Shown here in pieces: positions 51,386 through 62,247 of a DNA stretch of 64,000 bases (position 1 is its first letter; each line of letters begins with the position of its first letter). Position numbers and translations under genes: made by a program. The notes beneath the pieces are model-generated. The model ran no database searches. It was not told the origin of the DNA and was given only the letters and a program-made list of their open reading frames with translations. This DNA comes from Castellaniella sp. UBA6218 (GTDB lineage: Bacteria; Pseudomonadota; Gammaproteobacteria; Burkholderiales; Burkholderiaceae_B). The stretch spans positions 23,726 to 87,725 of the forward strand of contig DISE01000106.1 in NCBI GenBank assembly GCA_002421865.1, written 5' to 3'.

Positions 51386-52195
51386 ATGTCGAAAACCCCC
51401 TATTTAAGCCCCGTTAAACCGGTGGTTCCCGTCGCCCCCTGGCTGGGCGGCAAACGCAACCTTGCGAAGCGGATCACCACCCTCATCGACAGCATTCCGC
51501 ACCAGACCTATGCGGAGGCGTTCGTCGGCATGGGCGGGATCTTCTTTCGCCGCGGAGGCCGGCCACGTTGCGAGGTGATCAACGATTTCGGTCGCGATGT
51601 GGCGAACCTGTTCCGCATCCTTCAGCGCCACTACCCGCAATTCCTTGAGACGCTCCGCTTCCAGCTGACGACGCGCGCGGAGTTCGAGCGCCTCGTGGCG
51701 ACGGACCCATCAACGCTGACCGACCTCGAGCGGGCCGGACGCTTTCTCTACCTTCAGCGCACCGCCTTCGGCGGCAAGGTGTCGGGACGCAACTTCGGTG
51801 TTTCCAAGGATCGACCGGCCCGGTTCAACCTGTCGACGCTCGAGCCCATGCTCGAGGACGTGCACGCCCGGCTGGCTGGGGTGATCATCGAGTGCCTGGA
51901 TTTCGAAGCGTTCATTCGCCGCTATGACGGACCCGGGACTTTCTTCTATCTGGATCCGCCCTACTGGGGCTGCGAGGGCGACTATGGAAAGGCGATGTTC
52001 GCCCGCGAGGATTTCGAGCGTCTGGCTGAAACCCTTGCTCAGGTGAAGGGCCGGTTCCTGCTGTCGCTGAATGATGTTCAGGAGGTCCGCCGCATCTTCG
52101 GGCGATTCGACATCGAGGCGGTGAAGACCACCTATACGATCGGTGAAAAAGCGACCGAGGCTGGTGAGGTTCTGATCAGCGGGAGAGGAGGGTGA
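51386..52195 (+). CDS. DNA adenine N6-methyltransferase (D12 class)
   Basis: The chosen ATG at 51386 gives MSKTPYLSPVKPVVPV, 269 residues; an ATG at 51374 is an alternative. SAM-binding motif APWLGGKRNL (17-26) and catalytic DPPYWG (190-195) define a Dam-like D12 enzyme, with the D12 block RTAFGGKVSGRNFGV. It lies between the late operon and the right phage end, the place where Mu carries its DNA-modification gene mom. It could protect phage DNA from restriction. Confidence 0.93.
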   Translation: MSKTPYLSPVKPVVPVAPWLGGKRNLAKRITTLIDSIPHQTYAEAFVGMGGIFFRRGGRPRCEVINDFGRDVANLFRILQRHYPQFLETLRFQLTTRAEFERLVATDPSTLTDLERAGRFLYLQRTAFGGKVSGRNFGVSKDRPARFNLSTLEPMLEDVHARLAGVIIECLDFEAFIRRYDGPGTFFYLDPPYWGCEGDYGKAMFAREDFERLAETLAQVKGRFLLSLNDVQEVRRIFGRFDIEAVKTTYTIGEKATEAGEVLISGRGG

Positions 52196-52230
52196 GGCCG
52201 CTAAAGGCCAGCCCGAGCAGAAAATGCAAA

Positions 52231-52278
52231 ACTGCAGATATCTCTGTCAAACACTGCAGAATTTGCTGTCACGCTACA
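52231..52278 (-). repeat. right-end transposase sites R2 and R1 in tandem
   Basis: Two copies start with ACTGCAGA at 52231 and 52253, exactly 22 bp apart. Both continue into a TGTCA block. The outer copy ends CGCTACA at 52278, the phage terminus. Mu's R1 and R2 are also adjacent 22-bp sites. Confidence 0.9.
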
Positions 52279-52283
52279 GCCCC
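52279..52283. repeat. right copy of target-site duplication (GCCCC)
   Basis: GCCCC directly follows the phage ACA end and equals 11160-11164. The stop codon of the acyltransferase gene begins at the very next base on the minus strand. Confidence 0.93.
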
Positions 52284-53024
52284 TCAGGCGATGTATTTGA
52301 ACCAAAGCCAGAGCAGACCGAAAAGCACCGGCTGATGGACCAGATAGATCGCCAGGCTGTGTCGTCCGGGCCAGGACAGCGCCCGGACAAGGGAACCCGG
52401 CGCCCGAGTCGTCGCCAGCCGTTCGGGCACTCCGGCACGGGCGGTGGCGATGCCCAGAAGCACCGGGCCGATCCAGGGAAAGACCGGCTCGAAATCGATC
52501 GAGCGCGGGATTTCCGACGACAGGCCCAGCCACAAAAGCCAAGGCGCATCGAAAGCGGTTGAGCGCAGGTAGTGCGGGGCGATGAAGGCCAAGGCTGCGG
52601 TCGCGAGTGTCAACCAGATCGGCGCCCGCAGGAAGGGAAGACCGATCAGGCTTGCGGCGGCGATCATGTGGAGGATGCCGAAGAAGACGTAAGTCTCGGG
52701 GTTGTCGGCATAAGTCGCGGCGCTGACCAGGGCTGCGCCGACGACGATCTGGGCAAGGCGCTTCAACCAGGGGCGCCAGCGGATTTTGCGGCGATGCGCC
52801 AGCACAAGGCTGATGCCGACCAGAAACAGGAAGCTGCCGGCGATGGCATGGGCGAAATAGCGGAAGAAGCCGGTGAAGGGCAGATCCGGGGCAACCACGC
52901 CAAAGAGCGCCAGATCCACGGTGAAATGGTAGATTGCCATGCACACAAGGGCAACGGTCCGCGCGATGTCCAGCGCCGGAATGCGCGGGCGCGGAGCGGG
53001 AAGGGGCGCGGGTGCGTCGGTCAT
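52284..53024 (-). CDS. heparan-alpha-glucosaminide N-acetyltransferase-like membrane protein (DUF1624)
   Basis: The ATG at 53024 gives MTDAPAPLPAPRPRIPALDIARTVALV, 246 residues with about seven membrane helices. RIPALDIARTVALVCMAIYHF and HSLAIYLVHQPVLFG are DUF1624/acyltransferase-3-like blocks. These enzymes move acetyl groups across the membrane onto sugars. The true substrate is unknown. The prophage begins 5 bp beyond its stop codon and leaves the gene whole. Confidence 0.88.
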   Translation of the reverse strand: MTDAPAPLPAPRPRIPALDIARTVALVCMAIYHFTVDLALFGVVAPDLPFTGFFRYFAHAIAGSFLFLVGISLVLAHRRKIRWRPWLKRLAQIVVGAALVSAATYADNPETYVFFGILHMIAAASLIGLPFLRAPIWLTLATAALAFIAPHYLRSTAFDAPWLLWLGLSSEIPRSIDFEPVFPWIGPVLLGIATARAGVPERLATTRAPGSLVRALSWPGRHSLAIYLVHQPVLFGLLWLWFKYIA

Positions 53025-53063
53025 GCGGATGAGCGTAGTGGCGGCGCGGGGCGCCTGCCAGAC

Positions 53064-53094
53064 AAAAACGCCCGCGCCGGGACGGGCGCGGGCG
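53064..53094 (-). terminator. intrinsic terminator after the aminotransferase
   Basis: On the minus strand, CGCCCGCGCC (in plus coordinates 53069-53078) pairs with GGCGCGGGCG (53085-53094). It is followed in the reading direction by five T (plus A-run 53064-53068). It ends the transcript of the aminotransferase. Confidence 0.9.
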
Positions 53095-53115
53095 GCATCG
53101 TTGCGGCGATGGGTG

Positions 53116-54504
53116 TCAGTCCATTTCGCCCGCGTCGCGCGCGGCCTTGTGGGCGGCATCCAGCGCGATGGTGGCGCGGTCGATCAGCAGGTCGATTTCC
53201 GCCTTCGAAATCACCAGCGGCGGCGAAATGATCATCGAATCGTTCACCGCCCGCATGAACAGCCCCGCGTCGATGGATGCCGTGCGGCAGGCCAGCGAAT
53301 AGGTGTAGATCGGCGCCTTGAAGCGCGACCGGGCCTTCTTGTCGGGCGTCAGTTCCAGCGCGCCCATCATGCCGCAGATCCGCGCCTCGCCCACGATCGG
53401 GTGATCGCCAAGCGCCTTCCAGCGGTCCTGCAGGTAGGGTCCGGTTTCCTGTGCCGCGCGTTCGACGATCTTTTCCTCTTGCAGGATGCGGAGGTTTTCC
53501 AGCGCCGCCACCGCCGCCGCCGGATGGGCGGAATAGGTGTAGCCGTGGTTGAAGTCGCCGCCCCGCTCGATCAGCCCTTCGGCCACGCGGTCGTTCACGA
53601 TGCTGGCGCCGATCGGCAGGTAGCCCGAGGACATGCCCTTCGCGACCGTGATGATGTCGGGCGAAAAACCGAAGGTCTGGTGGCCGAACCAGTTCCCGGT
53701 GCGCCCGAAGCCGCAGATCACCTCGTCCGCGATCAGCAGGATGTCGTATTTGCGGCAGATCCGCTCGATTTCCGGCCAGTAGTTCGCGGGCGGGATGATG
53801 ACGCCGCCAGCGCCCTGAACCGGTTCACCGATGAAGGCCGCGACGTTTTCGGCGCCAAGACGCAGGATTTCGGTTTCCAGTTCCTGCGCGCGAGCAAGGC
53901 CAAAGGCCTCTGGCGTCATGTCGCCGCCTTCGCGATACCAGAAGGGTTGGTTGATATGGGTGATATGCGGGATCGGCAGGTCGCCCTGTTCGTGCATGTA
54001 GGTCATGCCGCCAAGCGAGGCCGCGCCGACGGTCGAGCCGTGATAAGCGTTCTTCCGGGCGATGATGGTCTTCTTCGACGGTTTCCCCATCGAGGCCCAG
54101 TAATGCCGCACCAGCCGGATGTTGGTGTCATTGGCATCCGACCCGCCGGACGAGAAGAACACATGGTTCAGCGTCCCCGGCGTCACCTCGGCCAGCTTGG
54201 CCGACAGCCGGGCCGCGGGCGGATGGGTGGTGTTGAAGAAGGTGTTGTAGAACGGCAGTTCCATCATCTGGCGGGCGACGGCATTGACGATCTCGCGCCG
54301 GCCATAGCCGACGTTCATGCACCAAAGACCGGCCATGCCGTCGATGTAGCTCTTGCCTTCGCTGTCATGAATATAGACGCCTTCGGCCCGGGTGATGATC
54401 CTGACCCCCATCTCATTCAGCTGCTTGGTGTCGGTGAAGGGGTGCAGATGGTGCGCTGCGTCAAGGGCGCGCAATTCCTGGGTGTCATAGCTGTTGGTCA
54501 GCAT
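53116..54504 (-). CDS. class III (omega) aminotransferase
   Basis: The 462-residue enzyme has a PLP Lys at 289 (ITVAKGMSSGYLP) and LIADEVICGFGRTG, with SGGSDANDTNIR and KNAYHGST for phosphate binding. The closest remembered relatives are Rhodobacterales omega-transaminases acting on beta-alanine, polyamines or similar amines with pyruvate. The start MLTNSYDTQELRALDAAHHLHPF is typical. The substrate cannot be fixed by sequence. It is divergent from rpiA. Confidence 0.93.
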   Translation of the reverse strand: MLTNSYDTQELRALDAAHHLHPFTDTKQLNEMGVRIITRAEGVYIHDSEGKSYIDGMAGLWCMNVGYGRREIVNAVARQMMELPFYNTFFNTTHPPAARLSAKLAEVTPGTLNHVFFSSGGSDANDTNIRLVRHYWASMGKPSKKTIIARKNAYHGSTVGAASLGGMTYMHEQGDLPIPHITHINQPFWYREGGDMTPEAFGLARAQELETEILRLGAENVAAFIGEPVQGAGGVIIPPANYWPEIERICRKYDILLIADEVICGFGRTGNWFGHQTFGFSPDIITVAKGMSSGYLPIGASIVNDRVAEGLIERGGDFNHGYTYSAHPAAAVAALENLRILQEEKIVERAAQETGPYLQDRWKALGDHPIVGEARICGMMGALELTPDKKARSRFKAPIYTYSLACRTASIDAGLFMRAVNDSMIISPPLVISKAEIDLLIDRATIALDAAHKAARDAGEMD

Positions 54505-54789
54505 TTTTCATCTCTTTCGAAAGGCATGGCACAGGCCCATGGGGGCCCGTGGGCGCTTGGCCGGATGCGGATTTGTGTCGCCACCAGACTGGGCCGCGCG
54601 GGACCGGAAAGCAAGTTCCGGCAGGCCCCGCATCTGTAAGCCAACCTGCAAAAATACTTTAATCCTGAAAGTCTGGCTAACAGGTCGTATCATGCCGGAC
54701 CTCGGATCGCGGCAAGCGGCTCGGCCCCCCTTGCGCCTTGCGGCGATCTTGCCTATAACCTTCCCGAGGCCCGAGCATGGAGTGTCCCG
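54505..54789. promoter_or_regulatory. divergent promoter region between aminotransferase and rpiA
   Basis: This 285-bp gap has no gene. Its centre, near 54650-54690, is AT-richer (CAAAAATACTTTAATCCTGA) than its surroundings and probably holds the promoters of both genes. I see no clear operator. Confidence 0.45.
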
Positions 54790-55578
54790 ATGTCGCTTGC
54801 CCTTTCTCCCGCCGACAAGGCGAAATTCGCCGCCGCGCGCCGATCCGTCGATTTCATCGAGGATGGAATGCGCGTCGGGCTCGGCACGGGATCGACCGCC
54901 GCCTGGATGGTGCGCTGCCTGGGCGACCGGGTCCGCAATGAAGGGCTGAAGGTGACAGGCGTCGCCACATCCGACCGCACGGCAGAGCTGGCGATCAGCG
55001 AAGGGATCAAGGTCGTCACGCTGGAGGAAGCCGGCTGGCTGGACCTGACCATTGACGGGGCCGATGAATTCGACCCCGAACTTAACCTCATCAAGGGCGG
55101 CGGCGGGGCGCATCTGCGCGAAAAGATCGTCGCCACCGCATCGGACCGGATGATCGTCATCACGGACGCGGCGAAGGAAGTGGCGCAGCTGGGCGCCTTC
55201 CCGCTGCCGGTCGAGGTGATCCCCTTCGGCTGGCAGGCGACGCAAAAACTGATTGACGAGGTGCTGGACGGCATGGATGTCCTGGGCCGCGAAATCACGC
55301 GCCGCATGGCAGGCGCTGTGCCGCTGGTGACCGATGAGGGCAATGCGATCCTCGATCTGCACCTGAAGCGGATCGGCAATCCCCGGCAACTGGCCATGGT
55401 CCTGAACCAGGTGCCCGGCGTGGTGGAAAATGGTTTGTTCATCGATATTTGCGACGTGGTGATCATCGGTCACGCGAACGGCCGCGTCGATCTGCGCGAC
55501 ATCACTGCCGGGGTGCGGGTCCAGGAACAGGTCGATCTGGGCGAGGACGACAACCTTTTCGCCGATCTGGACGACTGA
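54790..55578 (+). CDS. rpiA: ribose-5-phosphate isomerase A
   Basis: The 262-residue protein has the RpiA motifs RVGLGTGSTAAWMV, DGADEFDPELNLIKGGGGAHLREKIV and DEGNAILDL. It interconverts ribose 5-phosphate and ribulose 5-phosphate in the pentose phosphate pathway. The gene is followed 1 bp later by gor, linking NADPH-producing and NADPH-using steps. The length is slightly long, with an acidic C-terminus typical of alphaproteobacteria. Confidence 0.97.
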   Translation: MSLALSPADKAKFAAARRSVDFIEDGMRVGLGTGSTAAWMVRCLGDRVRNEGLKVTGVATSDRTAELAISEGIKVVTLEEAGWLDLTIDGADEFDPELNLIKGGGGAHLREKIVATASDRMIVITDAAKEVAQLGAFPLPVEVIPFGWQATQKLIDEVLDGMDVLGREITRRMAGAVPLVTDEGNAILDLHLKRIGNPRQLAMVLNQVPGVVENGLFIDICDVVIIGHANGRVDLRDITAGVRVQEQVDLGEDDNLFADLDD

Positions 55579-55579
55579 C

Positions 55580-56956
55580 ATGGCGGGGTTCGACTACGAT
55601 CTTTTCGTCATCGGCGGCGGTTCGGGCGGGGTCCGGGCGGCGCGGATCGCGGCCGGGGAACATGGCGCCCGTGTGGGTCTGGCCGAGGAAAGCCGCATGG
55701 GCGGCACCTGCGTCATCCGCGGCTGCGTGCCGAAAAAGCTGATGGTCTTCGCCTCGGCCGTGCCCGATGCGCTGGCGCTGGGCCGCGATTACGGCTGGGA
55801 AATTCCGCCATCCCGCTTTGACTGGCCGACCTTCCGCGCCCGTCTGGATGCCGAGCTTGACCGGCTTGAGGCCGCGTATCGCGGCGGGCTCTTGAATGCC
55901 GGCGTGACGATCCACGACGCCCGCGCCACGGTGGTCGATCCCCATACCGTGCGTCTGGCCACGGGCGAAATCTTCACCGCCAAGCATATCCTGATCGCCA
56001 CCGGCGGGCGTCCCCATGTGCCCGAAAACCTTGGCGCGCCGGTCATGACGTCGGACGATATCTTCCTTCTCGACCGGTTGCCGGAACGGCTCCTGATCGT
56101 CGGCGGCGGTTATATCGCCTGCGAATTCGCGCAGGTGATGGCGGGTCTTGGCGTGCGCGTCATGCAGTTCTACCGCGGCGACCAGATCCTGCGCGGCTTC
56201 GATGACGAAGCGCGCGCGATGGTGGCCGATGCGATCCGCGGCTCGGGGATCGATCTGCGGACCGGCACCGATGTGACGTCGCTGTCCCGCGATGACCGGG
56301 GCATCTGCGTGACCTGCACCGATGGCAGGCAGGCGCATTTCGACGCCGTAGTCTACGCGACGGGGCGGGTGCCGAATACCGAAGGGCTTGGCCTTCAGGC
56401 GCTGGGCTTGACGCTTGGGCCGAAAGGCCAGATCCCCGTCGATGGTTGGAGCCAGACGGCAGTCCCTTCGATCTTTGCCGTGGGCGACGTGACCGACCGC
56501 ATGAACCTGACGCCGGTCGCGATCCGCGAAGGTCATGCCTTTGCCGACACCGTTTTCGGGGCGCGGCCCTGGCAGGCCGATCACCACCTGGTCGCCTCGG
56601 CTGTGTTTACCCGGCCCGAACTCGGCGCGGTGGGACTGACCGAAGCCCAGGCGGCGGAAAGAGGCCCGGTCGAGATCTACGAGACCGCGTTCCGCCCGAT
56701 GAAGACCGCGTTTGCGGGCTATCCCGACCGGGTGATGATGAAACTGGTCGTCGACGCGATGACCCGGACGGTGCTTGGCTGCCACATCGTCGCGCCCGAG
56801 GCGGGCGAAATGATCCAGCTGGCCGGAATTGCTGTAAAGATGGGCGCCACCAAAGAGGATTTCGACCGCACCTGCGCCGTCCATCCGACCATGGCCGAGG
56901 AACTGGTGACGATGCGCAAGCTCACCCGCCAGCACGGAGTGATCGCAAAGGGTTGA
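55580..56956 (+). CDS. gor: glutathione-disulfide reductase
   Basis: The 458-residue flavoenzyme starts with the FAD motif YDLFVIGGGSGGVRAARIA. It has the redox disulfide C44/C49 in GGTCVIRGCVPKK and an NADPH domain (LLIVGGGYIACEFAQV). The catalytic His-Glu pair is in CAVHPTMAEE near the end. It keeps glutathione reduced using NADPH. It is coupled to rpiA. Confidence 0.96.
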   Translation: MAGFDYDLFVIGGGSGGVRAARIAAGEHGARVGLAEESRMGGTCVIRGCVPKKLMVFASAVPDALALGRDYGWEIPPSRFDWPTFRARLDAELDRLEAAYRGGLLNAGVTIHDARATVVDPHTVRLATGEIFTAKHILIATGGRPHVPENLGAPVMTSDDIFLLDRLPERLLIVGGGYIACEFAQVMAGLGVRVMQFYRGDQILRGFDDEARAMVADAIRGSGIDLRTGTDVTSLSRDDRGICVTCTDGRQAHFDAVVYATGRVPNTEGLGLQALGLTLGPKGQIPVDGWSQTAVPSIFAVGDVTDRMNLTPVAIREGHAFADTVFGARPWQADHHLVASAVFTRPELGAVGLTEAQAAERGPVEIYETAFRPMKTAFAGYPDRVMMKLVVDAMTRTVLGCHIVAPEAGEMIQLAGIAVKMGATKEDFDRTCAVHPTMAEELVTMRKLTRQHGVIAKG

Positions 56957-57027
56957 ATTCGACACGAAAATGCACAGTTGTGTCGGATAACGGACGGAAA
57001 CGTCGAAAAAACGGATAAGGAACGGGA

Positions 57028-58179
57028 ATGGCTGGAAGCGGAGGCCCTTGGGGCGGCGGATCATCCGATGACGAGGGCGATCGCCCCGAAGACAAGGGCA
57101 ACCAGCGCCCGCGCGGGCCACGGCGGCCCGGCGAGCCCGCGCCTCTGCCCGAGATCGACGAGCTAATGCGCAAGGGGCAGGAAAAGTTCCGGGTTCTCAT
57201 GGGGGGCAAGGGCGGCGGCTACGGCGGCCCGTCGGGCGGATCCGGCGGCCCATTCCTTACCCGCAATACGATTCTTCTGGGGGCGCTCGCGGTGGCTGCG
57301 CTTTGGTCCTTTGCGTCCTTCTATACGGTGAAGCCGGAAGAACGGTCGGTCGAGCTGATGTTCGGCCGCGCCACCGGCACCATCGGCCAGCCGGGTCTGA
57401 ACTTCGCGCCCTGGCCGGTCATCACCGCGGAAATCGTCCCGACGACCGGCGAACGCACCACCGATGTCGGCACCGGGCGGGAGGGGGCGCTGGACAGCGG
57501 GCTGATGCTGACGCGCGACCAGAACATCGTCGACATCGAATTCCAGGTGGTCTGGAACGTCGCCGACCCGGAAAAATACCTCTTCAACCTGGCCGATCCG
57601 GCGGGAACGATCCGCGCGGTCTCCGAATCCGCGATGCGCGACATCATCGCCCGGTCGGAACTGGCGCCGATCCTGAACCGCGACCGGGGCATCATCGCCT
57701 CGGACCTGCGGACGGCGGTTCAATCGACGCTCGACAGCTATCAGTCGGGCATCAACATTGTCCGGGTGAACTTCAACCGCGCCGACCCGCCGCGCGACGT
57801 GATCGACAGCTTCCGTCAGGTCCAGGCGGCCCAGCAGGAACGCGATCGGTTGCAGAAACAGGCCGATGCCTATGCCAACCGCGTGACTGCCGGGGCGCGG
57901 GGTGAAGCCGCCAAGCTTCTGGAAGACGCCGAAGCCTACCGGGCCGAGGTGGTGAACAACGCGGAAGGCGAAGCCAGCCGCTTCACCGCCGTCTACGACG
58001 AATACGTCAAGGCGCCCGAGGTGACGCGGCGGCGGATGTATCTGGAAACGATGGAACGGGTGCTGGGCAAGATGGACAAGGTCATCCTCGATGGGGTCGA
58101 AGGCGAGGGCGGCGTCGTGCCTTACCTTCCGCTTGACCAACTGACCAAACCCAAACCCGCAACCGGAGGGTCCAAGTGA
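57028..58179 (+). CDS. hflK: FtsH protease regulator HflK
   Basis: The 383-residue protein has a Gly-rich, charged N-terminus and one membrane helix (TILLGALAVAALWSFASFYTV). The SPFH/band 7 domain follows, with VKPEERSVELMFGR and VQAAQQERDRLQKQADAYAN. With HflC it forms a periplasmic cage around FtsH that tunes membrane protein turnover. The stop overlaps the hflC start. Confidence 0.96.
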   Translation: MAGSGGPWGGGSSDDEGDRPEDKGNQRPRGPRRPGEPAPLPEIDELMRKGQEKFRVLMGGKGGGYGGPSGGSGGPFLTRNTILLGALAVAALWSFASFYTVKPEERSVELMFGRATGTIGQPGLNFAPWPVITAEIVPTTGERTTDVGTGREGALDSGLMLTRDQNIVDIEFQVVWNVADPEKYLFNLADPAGTIRAVSESAMRDIIARSELAPILNRDRGIIASDLRTAVQSTLDSYQSGINIVRVNFNRADPPRDVIDSFRQVQAAQQERDRLQKQADAYANRVTAGARGEAAKLLEDAEAYRAEVVNNAEGEASRFTAVYDEYVKAPEVTRRRMYLETMERVLGKMDKVILDGVEGEGGVVPYLPLDQLTKPKPATGGSK

Positions 58180-59126
58180 TGGCGCGTTCGATCTATCTTT
58201 TGCCGGCGCTGGTCGTGGCGCTGGGTGTGGCCGCATCGTCGCTGTTCACCGTCGATGAACGGGAAAAGGCGCTGGTCCTGCAGTTCGGCGAATTGATCCG
58301 GGTTCAGGACAAGCCGGGGCTCTACTTCAAGGTTCCGCTGGTGCAGAACGTGGTCAAATACGATGACCGCATCCTGAGCCTGCCGACCCAGCCGATCGAG
58401 GTCACGCCGCTGGACGATCGCCGTCTGGTCGTCGATGCCTTCGCGCGCTGGCGCATTTCGGATGTGGTCACGTTCCGGCAGGCGGTCGGCGTCGAAGGCA
58501 TCCGCCTGGCCGAGACGCGGCTTGACAGCATCATCAACGCCTCGATCCGGCAGGTTCTGGGGTCCGAACCTTCGACCCGGGTGCTGTCTGCGGACCGGAC
58601 GCCGATGATGAACCGCATCCGCGATATCGCCAAACGCGAGGCGGCGGCGCTGGGCGTCGACGTGATCGACGTGCGGCTGACCCGCACCGACCTGCCCGAA
58701 CAGAACCTTGCCGCCACCTTCGCCCGGATGCGGGCCGAACGTGAACGCGAGGCCGCCGACGAGATCGCCCGCGGTGGCGAAGCGGCGCAGCGGCGCAGCG
58801 CGGCGGCGGACCGCGAGGTGGTGGTGCTGACCTCGGACGCGCGGCGGCAGGCGGAAATCATCCGCGGTGAGGCCGATGCCGAACGCAACCGGATCTACGC
58901 CGAGGCCTTCGGCCGCGACCCGGAGTTCTTTGCCTTCACCCGTTCGCTCATTTCCTATGAACGGGCGCTGAAGGGGGAAAACACCTCGATCGTGATGAAG
59001 CCGGACAGCGCATTCTTCGATTACCTGCGGTCTGATCAGGGAATCGCGGGCGATGCCCCGGCGCGTCCCGCGACCGGCGCCACGGGTTCGACCGGCACGA
59101 CTGCGCCCGCCGCGCCCGCGCAGTGA
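58179..59126 (+). CDS. hflC: FtsH protease regulator HflC
   Basis: The ATG at 58179 overlaps the hflK stop (a GTG at 58176 is in frame). The 315-residue SPFH protein has an N-terminal membrane anchor (LLPALVVALGVAASSLFTV). It contains VDEREKALVLQFGE and EREREAADEIARGGEAAQRRSAAADREVVVL. The Ala/Pro/Thr-rich tail is longer than in E. coli. It partners HflK. Confidence 0.96.
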   Translation: MARSIYLLPALVVALGVAASSLFTVDEREKALVLQFGELIRVQDKPGLYFKVPLVQNVVKYDDRILSLPTQPIEVTPLDDRRLVVDAFARWRISDVVTFRQAVGVEGIRLAETRLDSIINASIRQVLGSEPSTRVLSADRTPMMNRIRDIAKREAAALGVDVIDVRLTRTDLPEQNLAATFARMRAEREREAADEIARGGEAAQRRSAAADREVVVLTSDARRQAEIIRGEADAERNRIYAEAFGRDPEFFAFTRSLISYERALKGENTSIVMKPDSAFFDYLRSDQGIAGDAPARPATGATGSTGTTAPAAPAQ

Positions 59127-59152
59127 CTCTGAATTTGCATCTTTCTGAAACA

Positions 59153-59183
59153 ACGGCAGATCCGCAAGGGTGTGCCGTTTTTT
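59153..59183 (+). terminator. intrinsic terminator after hflC
   Basis: ACGGCA (59153-59158) pairs with TGCCGT (59173-59178), followed by six T. The rest of the gap to 59402 shows no gene; it probably carries the promoter of the following protease. Confidence 0.8.
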
Positions 59184-59402
59184 CGCGCCAGGTTTCCTCC
59201 GCGCCCAGGTTTCCCCGCGCCTTTTTGCAGCGGGAACAGAAACCTGCGGCAAATGTTTCCAAAATTGGCCCTTGCGTCACCGCGAAGTGAGGCGGCGCGA
59301 GGGGCTTTGTCTTGAAGCTGTGCCTTCTTGAGCAGAAATTGTAGCGCAATGCCGGGACGGCCCGGCACCTGATTGACCCCAAAGAGAACAAGGGAGTTCG
59401 GA

Positions 59403-61335
<1,933 letters not shown>

Positions 61336-61353
61336 CCGGGGTCGTCCGCGCCC

Positions 61354-62247
61354 TCAGCCCAGGAAGTAGTTGACCGGGGCCAAGGGGGCGGGGGCGGGTT
61401 CGCCCAAGTGCGGGCTGACGGCGATTTCCGCCGCGCGGCAGATCGCGTCAAGCGGCAGGCCGTTGCCGGTGATGGTGAAGGGATGGGCCAGCTCCTCGGT
61501 CACTTCAGCGAGGCCGAAGAAGACGTAGGCCACCATCGCCGACAAAAGCGGCGCGACCCAGCCTGCGGGGCCGACCAGCACCAGCGGCAAAAGCAGGCAG
61601 TAGACGTAGACGGTGCGGAAGATCAGCAGCGAATAGACGTAAGGCAGCGGGGTGGACAGGATCCGTTCGCAGCCCGCCTGATTGAGCGCCATGGTCCCCA
61701 GCCGGGTGGCCAGCGTCCGTGCCCCGAAGCCGTCGATCGTGCCTTCCCGCACGCCGCGCGCAACCTCGGCGCCGATGGCATCCAGCGCCGCGCAGGGCGG
61801 GTGGGGCGCGCGCGACAGGGCGGCGCCGCCCCAGTTCGCCGCCGCCTCGTCCAAGGGCAGGCGGCGCAGGTTCAGCCGGTGCAGATGCGCGAAGGCCAGC
61901 GCCAGCCGCAGGATGCGGGCGCGGGCGCCGGGGTCGGGCACGCTGATGTCGGCTTCGCGGGTCAGGCTGCGGATATCGGCCAGAAGGCCACCCCAAAGCT
62001 TCCGTGCCTCCCACCAGCGGTCATATGCGGCGTTATTGCGGAAGCCCAGAAACAGCGACAGCGCGATACCGAAGACGGTGAAGGCCGCACCGTCCAGATG
62101 CGGAAGCGGGTAGACAAGGTGATCCACCGCGACCAGAATCGCGGAATAGGCGGCGAATCCAAGCATATGCGGCAGGATCTTCGGCAAGACCGAGCCGCGC
62201 ATCGCAAACAGAAGCGACCAGAGCCCGGGCTTGTCGCGGACAATCAT
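61354..62247 (-). CDS. bestrophin-like anion channel (UPF0187)
   Basis: The 297-residue membrane protein has the bestrophin signature FLGFRNNAAYDRWWEARKLWG and about four hydrophobic segments. Bacterial members form pentameric channels; substrate ions vary. Its start directly follows the stop of purD on the same strand, so both are probably cotranscribed. Confidence 0.9.
   Translation of the reverse strand: MIVRDKPGLWSLLFAMRGSVLPKILPHMLGFAAYSAILVAVDHLVYPLPHLDGAAFTVFGIALSLFLGFRNNAAYDRWWEARKLWGGLLADIRSLTREADISVPDPGARARILRLALAFAHLHRLNLRRLPLDEAAANWGGAALSRAPHPPCAALDAIGAEVARGVREGTIDGFGARTLATRLGTMALNQAGCERILSTPLPYVYSLLIFRTVYVYCLLLPLVLVGPAGWVAPLLSAMVAYVFFGLAEVTEELAHPFTITGNGLPLDAICRAAEIAVSPHLGEPAPAPLAPVNYFLG

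Larger units (their letters stand above)
11165..52278. mobile_element. complete Mu-like transposable prophage, 41.1 kb
   Basis: The element starts TGT and ends ACA, with inverted terminal sites and a GCCCC duplication on both sides. Inside are a repressor, MuA and MuB homologues, GemA, a Mor-type activator, a lysis cassette, Mu-type packaging and head genes, a siphovirus tail with frameshifted chaperones and a 736-residue tape measure, fibres and a DNA adenine methylase. No core gene looks broken. Apart from the repressor operon and one small gene at 13599-13820, everything is rightward and tightly overlapping. It sits between the stop codon of an acyltransferase gene and sufT. It resembles Mu-like siphophages of Rhodobacteraceae; whether it can be induced is not known. 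Confidence 0.96.

Noticed and set aside
11165..52278. A gene transfer agent instead of a phage
   Set aside because: Tail tip genes resemble GTA ones, but repressor, MuA/MuB, terminal inverted sites and a 5-bp duplication show a transposable phage.
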